Source: Dromiciops gliroides (taxonomy: Eukaryota > Chordata > Mammalia > Microbiotheria > Microbiotheriidae). Taken from it: 64,000 nucleotides of DNA. The position numbers and the translations under genes are program-made. The stretch covers positions 76,515,327-76,579,326 of the forward strand of contig NC_057861.1 of assembly GCF_019393635.1 (NCBI RefSeq). The letters are read 5' to 3'. Shown here piece after piece: positions 54,610-64,000 of the stretch (positions within the stretch are counted from its first letter, which is position 1; each line of letters opens with the position of its first letter). Below the pieces are notes generated by a model. That model was not told where the DNA came from, did not search any database, and saw only the letters and a program-made list of their open reading frames with translations.

Positions 54610-55196
54610 ATGGAGTCCGGTCTGAAGGCAGCGGACGTGGCACAGGAGTTCGTGACATTTCTGACCCAAGGTACCCGGCCAGACATCCAGGCAGAGGCAG
54701 TCCATCACGTCCTGGGACTTACAGGCTCCGAAGCCGGCCGGTCCCTGCTGGTAGCACAAACAGGGCTGCTGCAGGCATTGGCAAAACTCTTAGAGGCCCC
54801 ACCTGGGGCAGCAGCAGGGGCCGTGGGAGATGCCTGGCGGGCAGTGGTGAACCTGTGCGCAGAACCCAGTGTCCACGACTCTCTGCTGGCTGCGCTGCCT
54901 GGGCTCCCTGTCCAGTTGCTGGCCCGGGCGCTAGCCCCAAACTGGCCCTGGGCTGGAGAGGCAGCAGCTTCGCTGGCCAACCTGAGCCGGGAGTCAGGGC
55001 CCTTCAGGGAGCTGTTGGAGAAATGCTTGGAGTCCACCAACGACGAGGCAAATCAGGAACCCAGCCTGGCCCTCCTGGTGACTGCCTTGACCACCCCAGG
55101 CTATAACCCCCATGCCCCACTCCACTACCTGGCTTCACTGCTCTCCAACCTCAGCCAACTACCAAGAGCCCGAGCCTTCTTGCTGGACCCAAACAG
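54610..55196 (+). CDS. HGH1: HGH1 coding exon 1 (Met start, 195 codons)
   Basis: Runs from ATG to AACAG/GTAGGA and ends within an Arg codon (AG/G). GC-rich and CpG-containing. It encodes the N-terminal helical repeats, including LLQALAKLLEAPPG and the conserved PHAPLHYLASLLSNLSQLPR. Confidence 0.95.
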
Positions 55197-58100
55197 GTAG
55201 GAGAAGAGGAGAAGGAAATCTGGAAGCTCAGCATCCTTGGAGCAGGTAGGGGAGGAGGTGGGCCCTTGTGGATCTGTGCTGGGAAATGGTCCTGACTAAG
55301 CCATAAAGGTAGGTCTGCAGTTGTTAATTTAGATATGGCTTCCACCTGCCTACCCCACATTGAGAATAGCTGTGCTTACAAAAGTTGGAGGCAGGGACAG
55401 TGAATTACTAGAAGAGGAGGTGAATTCACGAGGGGACCATCCTCTGTTTTCCTAGGCAACTGATCCAGCATCTCCTTCCCCTCATCCAGTGCCCAGACTC
55501 TGCTGTTCGAAGGATGGGAGTGGTTGGGACACTGAGGAACTGCTGCTTTGAGCACCGTGAGTAGCTCAGAGGTCTTAGGGGAATCAAGGGGAAAAGAGAA
55601 GAGAAAACGGTATCAGGGGCCTTCATAGGATCCCCATTCCTCTAGGTTCGCACGAATGGCTCCTGGGACCCCAAGTAGAGCTGCTTACCTACCTGCTGAT
55701 GCCACTGGCTGGCCCAGAGGAGTTCTCCGAAGATGAGATGGATCGTGAGCAGGGCTGGTGGGGGCAGTGGGGATGGGGAAGGGGTGTTCCTGGGGACTTT
55801 GTTAGAGCCCTGAGGATCCTATAGTGTTAGAACTAGGAGGAGTCCTTAACTACATTGAGTAGTCCCAAGGAGGTTTGAAGCAGCTGGGTGGCACGATACA
55901 GCTCTGGGCCTGGAGTCAGGAAGACCTAAGTTCAAATCCAGCCAAAGATACTTACTAACTGAGTGACTCTGGGCAAGTCACTTGACTTCTGGCTGCCTCA
56001 CTTTCCTCATCTATAAAATGGAGATAATAACAGCACCTATTCCACAGAGTTGTTATGACAATCAAATGAGATATTTGTAAAGTGCTTGGCACAGTGCCTG
56101 GCACATAGTAACCACTCAATAAAAGCTTATTACTGTACTTTTCACCCCCCTTCCCTCCCCCCAAAAGAAAGAGGGAAATGAAGACCCAGAGAGGATAAGG
56201 GATTGTTCAAGGTTTTTTTAGTGAGCCAAGGTCAGAGGCTGGACTGGAATCTGGGTCTCCTGACCCCTTGTGTCCCTGACATGGGAGACTGGGGGTACAT
56301 CCAGGAAGTCAGATCCATGGCCTCCCCAGGATTGCCAGTAGACCTGCAGTACCTGCCCCCAGACAAGGAGCGTGAACCAGATGCTGACATCCGAAAGATG
56401 CTCATTGAGACCATTATGCTGGTGAGTAGAGCAAGCCCCAGGGATCTGCCTGTACCCTTTCCCCCTCCCCCTACGTAGTGAGACTAGATCCCCTGACCTC
56501 CATTTCTCCCTGTAGCTCACAGCCACAGCTCCTGGACGGAAGCTGGTGAAGGATCAAGGGGCTTACCTAGTGCTTAGGGAACTGCATAACTGGGAACATG
56601 ACCCTGATGTCCGGGTGGCCTGTGAAAAACTCATTCAGGTGAGTGGGAGGGATGAGGATGGTCTAAGAGCTTCCCCTCATCTGTGGAGCCTTTTGTATGT
56701 TTCCCTATCTTCCTCTTACTCCCTACCTGGACCCTTACCCTCAAGTCAGTAAGGTCTGAGTGCTCTACTCCATGGCTAATGCTTTCTCCCTTCCGAGTTC
56801 TATCATCAGGCCTGAATCCCTTAGAACAATCAGTCACTAGACATTTATGAAGCCCCCACTGAGCGCCAGGTACTGTGCTAGGCTCTGTGTGTTCAAAGAC
56901 TAAAATAAAAGTCCTTACTTATGAGGATCTTATGGTCCAATGGAAAAGACAAACAAGGGCATATACAAATATACACAGGAAAAATATAAAATGAATAAAT
57001 ACACATGTGTGTAAAATTAAATATAAGGTGGTTTTGGAAATAGGGCATTAGTAGTTGTGGTGATGAAAAAAGGCTTCATGCAAAAGGAAGTGCTTAAGCT
57101 ATGACTTGATGGACAGGAGGGGTTCTTTGAGGCAAAGGTGAAGAGGGAGTTCATTCTAATCCTGGGGGAGACAGCCCCTCCAAAAGCATACTGGGAGATG
57201 GAATGGAAGAACAGAAAAAAGATGGGATCAAAGAGTGTGAGAGACTGGAAAGATGGCTTGGGACCAGTTTTAAAAGCTATACAGAGTAGTTTATATTTTG
57301 TCTTAGAGGTAATAGGGAGCCACTGGAGTTTATGGAGAAGGGGAGTGACGTGGTCAGTTCTATACTTAAGGAAAATTACTTTGGCAGTTATTTGTAGGTT
57401 AGACTGGAGTGGTGAGAGACATGAAGCCTGGGAGAATAATAGGAGGCTACTGCAATAATCAGGGAGAGATGATGAGAGTCTGGACATAGGGGATAGCTTT
57501 ATGAGTGGAGAAAAGGGGTATGATGCAAAACACTGTAAAGGTGGAAGTGGCAAAATCTGGCATTTCATTCAATACATGGGGTGAAGAATAATGAGTCAAG
57601 CAGGTTAACCTAGGAGACTGGAAGGATGGTGGTGGTGCCTTTTATAGAAATAGTGAAGTCTGGAAGTAGGGAAGGTTTTGAAGGAAAGATAAAGAGTTCA
57701 GTTTTGGACGTGTCTGTGGGACATCCATTTGGAAAGGTGTAGTTGGCAATATGAGATGAAATTCAGGGGAGAGATGAGGATGTCCAGATGTAGGCCCTGG
57801 ATTTGTAGATCTGAGTTATCTTCATAGATACGATGATTAAGCTCTTGGGAGCTCATCATGTCCCCTAAGGACAGTGTAGAGAAGAGGACCTTGGGGAACG
57901 TGAGCCCCCAAAGGAGACTGAGGAGAGGTCATGAAAACTCAGAGAGGAGAGAGTGCCCAGGAGGGAGGGGGGGAGGGGTTGGTCAGCAGTGTCAGATGCA
58001 GCAGAGGTCAAGAAGGATGAGGAATGAGAAGAGAGCATCAGATTTGCCAGTTAAAGAGGTTGTTGGTAACTTGGAGCAAGCAGTGTCAGTTGGATGATAA

Positions 58101-59397
58101 GCTTGGAAGCCAGACAGCAAAGGGTCGAGTGAAGTGAGAGGAGAGGAAGCAAACCTAGACAGCTTTTTCTAGGAATTTGGTTGACAAAGAGAGGAGAGAC
58201 ATAGGACAATAGTTTGAGGGGGTGGTAGGGTCCAGTGAAGGGTTATTTTTTAATTTATATTTGGAGGGAAAGAGAATTGGGCATGTTTGAAGGCAGTAAG
58301 GAAGGGGCCTGGAAATAAGGAGAGGTTAAAGGGGTGAGAGAGAATGAGGCAGGGGTGGGGGAAGGGGGAGGGAGAGGAGGAGATACGCTGAAGGATATGG
58401 GAGGGCATGGAAATGAGACCAAGGGCATAGGTAGAGGAGTTGGTCTTGGCAAGTAGAAAAGCCACTTCATTGTCAGAAACTTGGGGAAAGGAAGATAGAG
58501 GGGAGGGAGGAGGTTAGTTGCTTTTGAGATGAAGAGAGAAGAGGAAGCTTACATGACATGGTCTCAAACTTTCTAAGTCAGAGGTAAGGCCTGTGGCTGA
58601 GGGAGGAGAAAGAGGAGTTGTGGGAGGTTTGAAGAGGGAAGAGAAGGTTTGGAACAACTTGTGGGGAGAGAGATAAGGCATTAATGAGGGAAGAATAAAA
58701 GTCCTGCCTTGCTACAGTGTGGGCCCAGCTGAGTTTGGATAACATGAATATATAATGTACTGAGTCAGCATTGTTGTGTGGCTTCCTCTAGTTCTCTTCA
58801 GTGGCCCTTGAGTAAGAATGGAGGAGGCTGATGATAAGGAGTGATATGGGAGTGAGGTTTGGCAAGAGATGAGTGCTGATAAAATGTTGGGGGAACCCTG
58901 GGACCACACCACAGAGCCCCTCCTATGCCAGCCTATGCCCAGGGCTGAATGTCTCCTCTGAGCACTATAGCCTATCTTGACCCTTATCTGGCCCTAAACG
59001 ATCCCTATAAGGGCTATCTCTCATCTCTGTGACACCTCTTTGAATATTGGAAGACAACTCTCACTTCTAGGCCTCTGCCCTTGCCCTGACCCGTTTTCAT
59101 CCCCTCCACCTCCATGTTGCTGAGTCCTCCCCACTTATGAGCAGGCCAAAGACCCTGAGTTCTATAACTTTGTGGAAACCCCCAGCCTGTGCATTGTCTC
59201 TGAGCCTGAACCCATGAGATCCCCCTTTCCCTGTGCCTGGGCAGGTGCTGATTGGGGATGAGCCAGAAGCAGGCATGGAGAACCTGCTAGAAGTGAGTGT
59301 CCCCCCAGATGTAGAGCAGAAGTTGCAGCAACTGGACCAGCAAGAGCAGGAGCAGCTTCGGCAGGAGCGAGAAGAGGCTGGACGGCCTGGGACCTAG
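54610..59397 (+). CDS. HGH1: HGH1, eEF2-folding cofactor (complete, 384 aa, six coding exons)
   Basis: Exons 54610-55196, 55456-55556, 55646-55744, 56330-56421, 56516-56638 and 59245-59397 join in perfect phase to 384 codons plus TAG; human HGH1 is about 390 aa. Hallmark stretches match the family: GTLRNCCFEH, RLPVDLQYLPPDKEREPDAD, LTATAPGRKLVKDQGAYL and GDEPEAGMENLLEV. HGH1 is a cytosolic armadillo-like helical protein (DUF383/DUF384). In yeast it brings TRiC/CCT and Cns1/Hsp90 to nascent eEF2 so that this elongation factor folds. The start ATG 54610 opens MESGLKAADVAQEFVTFLTQ, aligning with the human N-terminus, and lies just after a 5' UTR acceptor. The C-terminus is a Gln/Glu-rich helix (EQKLQQLDQQEQEQLRQERE). 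The last intron (2.6 kb) contains an antisense L2-type LINE. No break in the reading frame is seen. Confidence 0.96.
55456..55556 (+). CDS. HGH1: HGH1 coding exon 2
   Basis: Acceptor TTTTCCTAG, donor GTGAGT. It encodes QLIQHLLPLIQCPDSAVRRM then GVVGTLRNCCFEH, the most conserved family segment. Confidence 0.95.
55646..55744 (+). CDS. HGH1: HGH1 coding exon 3
   Basis: Acceptor TTCCTCTAG, donor GTGAGC. It encodes (R)SHEWLLGPQVELLTYLLMPL then AGPEEFSEDEMD; the split Arg codon continues at 56330. Confidence 0.95.
55879..56131 (+). mobile_element. CORE-SINE with L2-type tail, in HGH1 intron 3
   Basis: The same head and CORE as WSINE continue into CTCACTTTCCTCATCTATAA, GTTGTTATGACAATCAAATG and the L2-like end TGGCACATAGTAACCACTCA-ATAAA. 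No poly(A). Confidence 0.8.
56330..56421 (+). CDS. HGH1: HGH1 coding exon 4
   Basis: Acceptor CCTCCCCAG, donor GTGAGT. It encodes (R)LPVDLQYLPPDKEREPDAD then IRKMLIETIML. Confidence 0.95.
56516..56638 (+). CDS. HGH1: HGH1 coding exon 5
   Basis: Acceptor CTCCCTGTAG, donor GTGAGT, 41 codons, phase 0. It encodes LTATAPGRKLVKDQGAYLVL then RELHNWEHDPDVRVACEKLI and Q. Confidence 0.95.
56825..58910 (-). mobile_element. L2/CR1-clade LINE in the last HGH1 intron
   Basis: The minus strand keeps YRTDHVTPLLHKLQWLPITS and KTKYKLLCIAFKTGPKPSFQ, matching the RT C-terminal block DHVTPLLxxLHWLPVxxRIxYKLLLLTYKALxGLAP. Frames are interrupted; old. Confidence 0.75.
59245..59397 (+). CDS. HGH1: HGH1 terminal coding exon
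   Basis: Acceptor TGCCTGGGCAG. It encodes VLIGDEPEAGMENLLEVSVP then PDVEQKLQQLDQQEQEQLRQ and EREEAGRPGT, TAG at 59395-59397. Confidence 0.95.
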   Translation: MLIGDEPEAGMENLLEVSVPPDVEQKLQQLDQQEQEQLRQEREEAGRPGT

Positions 59398-59521
59398 CTG
59401 ATTTCTTCTCCCCAGACTGGGGCTCTGGACCCTCCCCATCCCCCCTTGCCCCAATCACAGGGATCTTGTGACTGGTAGACACACCCAAGGTTGGTGTCCA
59501 GATTGCTGTGCTGCTGTGCTT

Positions 59522-59527
59522 GATAAA
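59522..59527 (+). terminator. HGH1 probable poly(A) signal (GATAAA variant)
   Basis: No AATAAA follows the HGH1 stop for about 1.9 kb (next on + at 61330). GATAAA, a known weak variant, lies 125 nt after the stop and is followed by a T-rich then GT/G-rich element (CTTTCTTTCCTTGGGTGGG), as cleavage sites usually show. Confidence 0.45.
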
Positions 59528-59681
59528 CCAGCCTTCTTTCACTTCAATCTTTCTTTCCTTGGGTGGGCAGAGCCTGGACTCAGAGTCCCAGCTACCTACT
59601 GCTTCTGATGATCCACTTCAACTTGATGAAAATCTGGTAAAGTCACTCCTGCCCTAAGTCAGGTATTAGAAATGGATTATG

Positions 59682-59827
59682 GGGGCAGCTAGGTGGCACA
59701 GTGGATAGAGCACCGGCCCTGGATTCAGGAGGACCTGAGTTCAAATCCAGCCTCAGATCCTTGACACTTACTGGCTGTGTGACCTTGGGCAAATCACTTA
59801 ACCCCAATTGCCCTCACCCCCCCCCCC
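59682..59827 (+). mobile_element. WSINE
   Basis: AGAAATGGATTATG before and AAATGGACTATG after. Tail replaced by a C-run. Confidence 0.9.
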
Positions 59828-60019
59828 AAATGGACTATGAACACTCTTGGGGTGCTTACAGTTTGAGATGTCCTGGGTGGGTGGCTAAAAATGGAGTCCC
59901 TTGGAATGAAGCTGTCCTAGTGAACCTTCAGGCACAAGACCATTGGCCAGGCCTGTCTCAGAGGCATCTCATTCTGCTTTTGGGGAGCTCTTCCAGTTGG
60001 GTAGTTACTCCTTAGCAGA

Positions 60020-61000
60020 AGCTGGAATTTGCCTCTCTGTAGGTTCTCACTATGGCTAACGCTGCCCCTTATTCTGGGGCCGAGCAGAGCAGAGCTTTTT
60101 TTGTAACACCCCTTGGAATACTGGAAGACAGTTCTAATGTCATCGTTGCCATCATCTTCCTCCTCCCTACCTGATTTCACCAGTTCCTATGTCATAGTCT
60201 CCAGACCTTTCACTATCATGGTGGACCTCCTCTTCACAGGTCTTAATTCATTCGTATCCTTTGTAAAATGTGGTGCTCAAATCTGACCACCAAAGTCAGT
60301 CAGAGGAGTGGACAATAGGGCCATCCCTTTCCTAGTCCTGCACACTGTGCCTTTATCAATATAGTGTTCCATGTCATCCTATTGATTTATATTCCCAAAT
60401 CTTTTTTATACACACTGTTGGCTTAGATCCATGCCTCTTCCTTCCCCTCCTCCCTCCTGTGTGTGGTTGATTTTTTTGAGCCCAAGACTAGGAGTTTACA
60501 TTTATTCCTATTAAATGTCATGTTGATTCAGTTCATTCTTCCAGCCTTTTCAAATCCCTCTCAGCCTCATCATCATCTCTAAGTCCGATCGACAATGCTT
60601 CTATGACTTCATCTAGATCATTGGTTAAAAATGTAGAACAGCGTAAGACCAAGAACACAAGCTTTCCCACAGCAACTGTGACCCTATCAGTCACTGCTCT
60701 TGGTCTGGTTCTCCTGGATTGAATCTCTTTGGCTCTACAATTGTCTACCTTGGGTTTGTCCATAAAGATAATGGGAGAGACTTTGTAAAGTGTTTTCATA
60801 GAATCCATCAGGAAGTCTCAGAAGTTTTCGTACAGCTTTAGTAGCTCAAAACCGCATGAAAATTTTGGAATCCCCTTTACGATGTCCTATATTTCCCGGA
60901 CTTACCAGTCCAGTAACTATATTGAAAATGGAAATGAGGTTAATCCTATATAACCTTTTCTGGATGAACCCATGCTAGCTCTTGGTGATCACTACTTTTC
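60020..61000 (-). mobile_element. CR1/L3 LINE, upstream portion
   Basis: TGTGGTGCTCAAATCTGACC, GTTTACATTTATTCCTATTA, CCTTTTCAAATCCCTCTCAG, TCTAGATCATTGGTTAAAAA and AACCCATGCTAGCTCTTGGT follow the CR1 order in complement. Confidence 0.6.
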
Positions 61001-61338
61001 TTTTTTAAATGCCTACAAAACAAGGGGCTATACGAATTAATAGGAGAAAATCACTTCTAGCTGAGAACTTTGTGGAAGGCTTTGTGCAAGGGAGAGCTGT
61101 TGTGATTTGGGGAGGTCTGTCTCAGTGGCCCTTGGTATGTCTGATTCTCTGAGAAGGTTGCATATGAGCTGGGCCTATCTTTGATTAGAGGCTTCCCTAG
61201 GTTAAAGAAAGACTGCCTTTCCTTTCCCTCCTGTTGTCCCCCAAGTTCTGGTCCAGGGCAGGGCATACAGAACGCCATATGTTGTTTCCCACCAGCCTTC
61301 CCCAGAGACATCTCCAGCAGCTCTGACAGAATAAATAC

Positions 61339-61344
61339 TTTATC
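61339..61344 (-). terminator. TSSK5 possible poly(A) signal (GATAAA variant, minus strand)
   Basis: GATAAA lies 49 nt downstream of the TSSK5 stop on -. No AATAAA is found nearer. A TGTCTCTGGGG-type element follows. Confidence 0.35.
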
Positions 61345-61392
61345 TGGCTCCTGTACCCACTCCCCTTACCCAATCCAACCCCTTCCCTTCCC

Positions 61393-61823
61393 TCAGTTGA
61401 CCAGGCGGTGCAGCGGGGCTTTCCGAATCACAGACATGGAGTAGAGGGACAGAATCTGCCGGGATGCACTGGGCCCTGCTAGGCTGCCCCCTGAAGGGCC
61501 CCGGGGTCCCATTCCTCCCCATGATGGCAAGCTCCCAGTCTTGTGGAAATTAGGCTTCAGGCTGGCCAGCATGTTAGGCCGACCTATTGATGGAGGGCGA
61601 GTGGGTGGGGATGCAGGGCCAGGACCTGGACCCAAAGGCTGTGCCAGCTGGGGAGATGGCAACTGGAGGAGGGAACTGGGAGGCCGGAGCAGGGCTGGTG
61701 CTGACAGCTCACTTGTTGGGGCCTGCTCAGGGCTGGACTCAGAGGGCCCCTCAAGCATCCTTATGGTGGTAGGGGTCAGGGTTCCTGCTTCCTGGTCTTG
61801 TGGTTCAGATCCCTCCAATTCCT
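61393..61823 (-). CDS. TSSK5: TSSK5 terminal exon (Ser/Pro-rich tail)
   Basis: Acceptor CTGTGTTATAG. It encodes 142 residues starting (E)ELEGSEPQDQEAGTLTPTTI, with a Pro-rich middle (GPGPGPASPPTRPP) and end SVIRKAPLHRLVN; TGA at 61395-61393. It lies outside the kinase fold and is likely disordered. Confidence 0.8.
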
Positions 61824-63601
61824 CTATAACACAGAGTGGGAGTGAGGGGGCCCCCCTGGGTGACAGGGTCAAGGGTAAGGAAAGGAGGGGCCCAGGAAAG
61901 CAGGATTTGGCTTTTGGGAGGAAGCGCCTCAGGAGGGTCTGGCTGGGAGGGGAAGAGGCGATCTGCTATGGGAGGAGGGGCATTCTAACTTGGGGATCTG
62001 AAAGTGAGGGGATGGGAGAGGTTACCTGATGCCAGCTCACCCCTGAGGGCTTTCTCCTCAGTCCCTGGCGTAGTACTGAGCACATTGTGGAACAGGGCAT
62101 GGGACGCAGGCAGCATCCAGCAGTGGGAAGCCACCTGCTGCAGGCCCAGTCGGGCTCTCGGCCGCAGCTGGAGCAAACCCTGGATCAGGTCCTGGCACTC
62201 TGGGTGGGGGCGGGGTGGAATGTGGACCAGAGAATGTCAGGGTGGGGGTTTCAGGCCTTCAGCAGGATTGGCTGCCCTTCTCCCCCTGGCCTCCCCACCC
62301 CCACATCACCACTGTGGCCCATGGAGGAGTCAAGACTCCCCACATATTCCTGTGTCTCTCTTCCTGCCTCCAACCAGCACTGAAGAGCTAGAAGGGACAT
62401 TAGAGCCTTCTCTAATCCAGTTCCCTTACTAGCCTCCTAAGGCTAGAAAAGAGTGTTTTCCCCCAGGTCACACAGCTACTAAGTGGCAGGCAAGGATTTA
62501 AGCAGATCCCCTCATTCTGAGTGCCTTAAAGCCAGGTTACCTTGGGACAGGCTGGGCCGGAAGGCCAGGCTCTGGCGCATGAGGTGCAGCATTTTATGGG
62601 GTTGTCTCTCCTTGAAGGGCAGCTTCCCTGTCACCATGGCGTAGAGGATCACGCCACTGCACAAGGGACAGACCTGTTGTCACCATCGTCCCAAGCCCCC
62701 TATTTTTACAAAGAGCTTTCCTCGAAACCACCCTGTGAGGGAGGTAGTCTGAGCTGGATTGCCCCTATTTATAGAGGAAAAGTAAAGCTGGGGAAAGCCC
62801 AGGGGCTGGTGAGCGCAGGGCCCGGAGGAGGGTGGGGTTGGGCCCACTTTGGCCTTACTGACTTACACAGGGTTTTCCTCATAGTGGTGACATGGTCCTT
62901 GCAGGTATTATTTTTACTGAGCAGGTAACCATGGTGCAGAGAAGGCCAGTCACTTGCCCAAGGTCACACCACTAGGGTCAGAGCCAGGATTGAACCCAAG
63001 GTGCCTGAGTGAGCCAGATGACTTCTAAGATCCACTCCAGTCCTGAGTCTGTAGTCCTAGGGATGGGTTCTTTCTACTTCATCCTCCCCCTCCTCTCCCT
63101 CTGGACTCCTAGGGTCCCCTCCCTCTCCCCTGCTGCTGTCCAGCTATGCCCCTCCTCCCCTAGGCCCTAGGGGTTCTGTTCTTTGAGAGGCCTTGCCCCT
63201 TACATTGTGCCCACTAAGTTCATTGCCATGTTGTCTATCTTTTCCCCGTGGAGCTCATTCTCTTGCACTCTTGATTCCTCCAGGACTCACAGTCCTATTT
63301 TTTATGGGACTTTATTCCCCGGCTCGTCCATTTCCCTTGGGCCTCTCTGTGATCTTGGGGTTCACTCTCCTGCTTCCCACCCTCCTCCCCTGGAGTTCCT
63401 TGTGTCCTCAGGGCTCTCTCCTCTGTCCCCATGCCCCTTCCTGGGGCCCTCATTGCTGTGTCACTCACAGGCTCCATAGGTCGGCCTGTTCCCCATTGTA
63501 CTTCTTGCTCATGAGGATCTCAGGGGCTGTATAGGCCACAGAGCCACAGAATGTGCTCAGCAAAGAATTCTTCACTGCAGTCCGATTGGCAAAGCCAAAG
63601 T
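61393..63601 (-). CDS. TSSK5: TSSK5-like testis-specific serine/threonine kinase, C-terminal half
   Basis: Four exons on - (63601-63469, 62656-62541, 62199-62026, 61823-61393) join in phase and run off the window upstream. They read: DFGFANRTAVKNSLLSTFCG (Mg-binding DFG), SVAYTAPEILMSKKYNGEQA (APE motif, activation-loop end), DLWSLGVILYAMVTGKLPF (subdomain IX), then ECQDLIQGLLQLRPRARLGL and VASHCWM (subdomain XI Arg). The tail is 142 residues, Ser/Pro-rich, ending VIRKAPLHRLVN. DFGFA, TFCGS and the WSLGVILYAM block are typical of the TSSK group, which acts in post-meiotic germ cells. TSSK5 is chosen because mouse Tssk5 lies beside Hgh1; another TSSK is the alternative. The catalytic loop (HRD) and ATP site are encoded to the right of the window. 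No frame break is seen. The gene is tail-to-tail with HGH1. Confidence 0.85.
62026..62199 (-). CDS. TSSK5: TSSK5 exon, kinase subdomain XI
   Basis: Acceptor CCACCCAG, donor GTAACC. It completes GAG (Glu), then CQDLIQGLLQLRPRARLGLQ with the invariant Arg, VASHCWM, and the start of the tail (TTPGTEEKALRGELAS). Confidence 0.85.
62541..62656 (-). CDS. TSSK5: TSSK5 exon, kinase subdomains IX-X
   Basis: Acceptor CCCTTGTGCAG, donor GTAACC. It completes CTT (Leu), then GVILYAMVTGKLPFKERQPH and KMLHLMRQSLAFRPSLSQ, leaving G of a Glu codon. Confidence 0.85.
62885..63020 (-). mobile_element. MIR fragment in TSSK5 intron
   Basis: GCCAGTCACTTGCCCAAGGT and GAGCCAGGATTGAACCCAAG. A further scrap (GGTCACACAGCTACTAAGTG) lies near 62466. 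Confidence 0.6.
63469..63601 (-). CDS. TSSK5: TSSK5 exon with DFG and APE motifs
   Basis: Minus-strand acceptor CCCTCCTCAG, donor GTGAGT. It completes GAC (Asp of DFG), then 43 codons FGFANRTAVKNSLLSTFCGS ... QADLWS plus CT of a Leu codon. Confidence 0.85.
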
Positions 63602-63784
63602 CTGAGGAGGGTGGGGCAGAGGTGGGGGGAGAGGGAGGGGAGTGTTTGGTGATAATGACTGAATGATGACAATGACTCAGGGGATGAGAATTAAAAACAG
63701 AGGAGAGGGTTGGGAGGCTGAAGAGGGGCTGCTTCAGGGAGAGACAAGTCATCCTTGTCCTGCCTCCCCAAGATTTGTGTATTT

Positions 63785-63960
63785 CTGAGGTTCTTCACCT
63801 TTTTATGTCCTAGGCTCCCTTGGTAATCTGGTGAAGCCCAGGCTTCTGATCCTTCTCAGGATGTTTTAAATTTATAAAATGAAATACAAAGGAAACCAAT
63901 TATACTGAAGTCGTTTTCAAACGATTTCAGAAACCTTGTTCTTGGGCCCCAGGTCTGTGC
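63785..63960 (+). mobile_element. Second copy of the TTCTTAACC/TTCTTCACC repeat
   Basis: GAGGTTCTTCACCTTTTTAT, TTGGTAATCTGGTGAAGCCC, AAATACAAAGGAAACCAATT and ATACTGAAGT align with the copy at 9050-9200. Confidence 0.45.
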
Positions 63961-64000
63961 TAAGGTCAGGCTCAGTGAATATCAATGATGATCAGTAATG

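Noticed and set aside
54705-55040. 111-codon minus-strand frame opposite HGH1
   Set aside because: Shadow of the GC-rich first coding exon of HGH1.
57017-57568. 183-codon minus-strand frame as a host gene in the HGH1 intron
   Set aside because: It contains the RT C-terminal block of L2/CR1 LINEs and degenerates on both sides.
61330-61335. AATAAA on + as the main HGH1 poly(A) signal
   Set aside because: It lies 1.9 kb past the stop, beyond a SINE and a LINE. The nearer GATAAA with its GT-rich element is more economical, though not proven.
61541-62029. 162-codon plus-strand frame opposite TSSK5
   Set aside because: Shadow of the Pro-rich terminal TSSK5 exon. It has no homology that I can see and spans TSSK5 splice sites.
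1-64000. SINE and exon-array repeats as a CRISPR-like or other regular spacer system
   Set aside because: Spacing is irregular, repeats are SINEs with target duplications or tandem exon copies, and the sequence is clearly vertebrate.

Overview
The window is a piece of a marsupial nuclear chromosome. The base text is AT-rich and CpG-poor and is packed with about 36 copies of one tRNA-headed SINE (head GGGGCAGCTAGGTGGCGCAG, pol III A and B boxes, the mammalian CORE, then poly(A)) that I recognise as the marsupial WSINE/CORE-SINE family. It also holds L1, L2 and CR1/L3 LINEs and a SINE whose tail resembles BovB/RTE. The density of this SINE suggests an Australian lineage, but the sequence alone does not fix the species.

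Three protein genes are supported. (1) Ten phased exons on + from 12797 to 39422 encode 749 residues: the 3' part of a large gene that I assign to WDR97, mainly by linkage. Its WD-repeat exons must lie left of the window or are not recognised. (2) HGH1, the eEF2-folding cofactor, is complete on + (ATG 54610, stop 59397, six coding exons, 384 aa). It has a CpG-rich promoter with a near-consensus ZNF143 site and two inverted CCAAT boxes. (3) The C-terminal half of a testis-specific serine kinase, most likely TSSK5, lies on - (63601 down to 61393, four exons). It is tail-to-tail with HGH1 and runs off the right edge upstream. As I recall, WDR97 and HGH1 are neighbours at human 8q24.3 and Tssk5 is beside Hgh1 in mouse.

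Layout: 1-12.8 kb, LINE/SINE layers with no supported exon; 12.8-29.2 kb, eight WDR97 exons separated by unusual introns; 29.2-38.8 kb, one 9.6 kb repeat-filled intron; 38.8-39.7 kb, last two exons and poly(A) signal; 39.7-54.0 kb, intergenic, mostly L1 in both orientations riddled with SINEs; 54.0-59.5 kb, HGH1; 59.5-61.4 kb, intergenic; 61.4-63.6 kb, TSSK5; the end is TSSK5 intron.

The most unusual part is the WDR97 intron architecture. One intron carries six tandem ~0.7 kb units, each holding decayed copies of the exon before and the exon after it plus a MIR. At least two introns are filled by degenerate short repeats that reiterate a splice-donor-like sequence, and another is a 1.9 kb C/T-only degenerate minisatellite. 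One exon carries an in-frame 24-bp coding minisatellite. I see no virus-like or prokaryotic system and no CRISPR. One stretch (about 33.5-37.1 kb) stays unassigned and might be an old LTR element.
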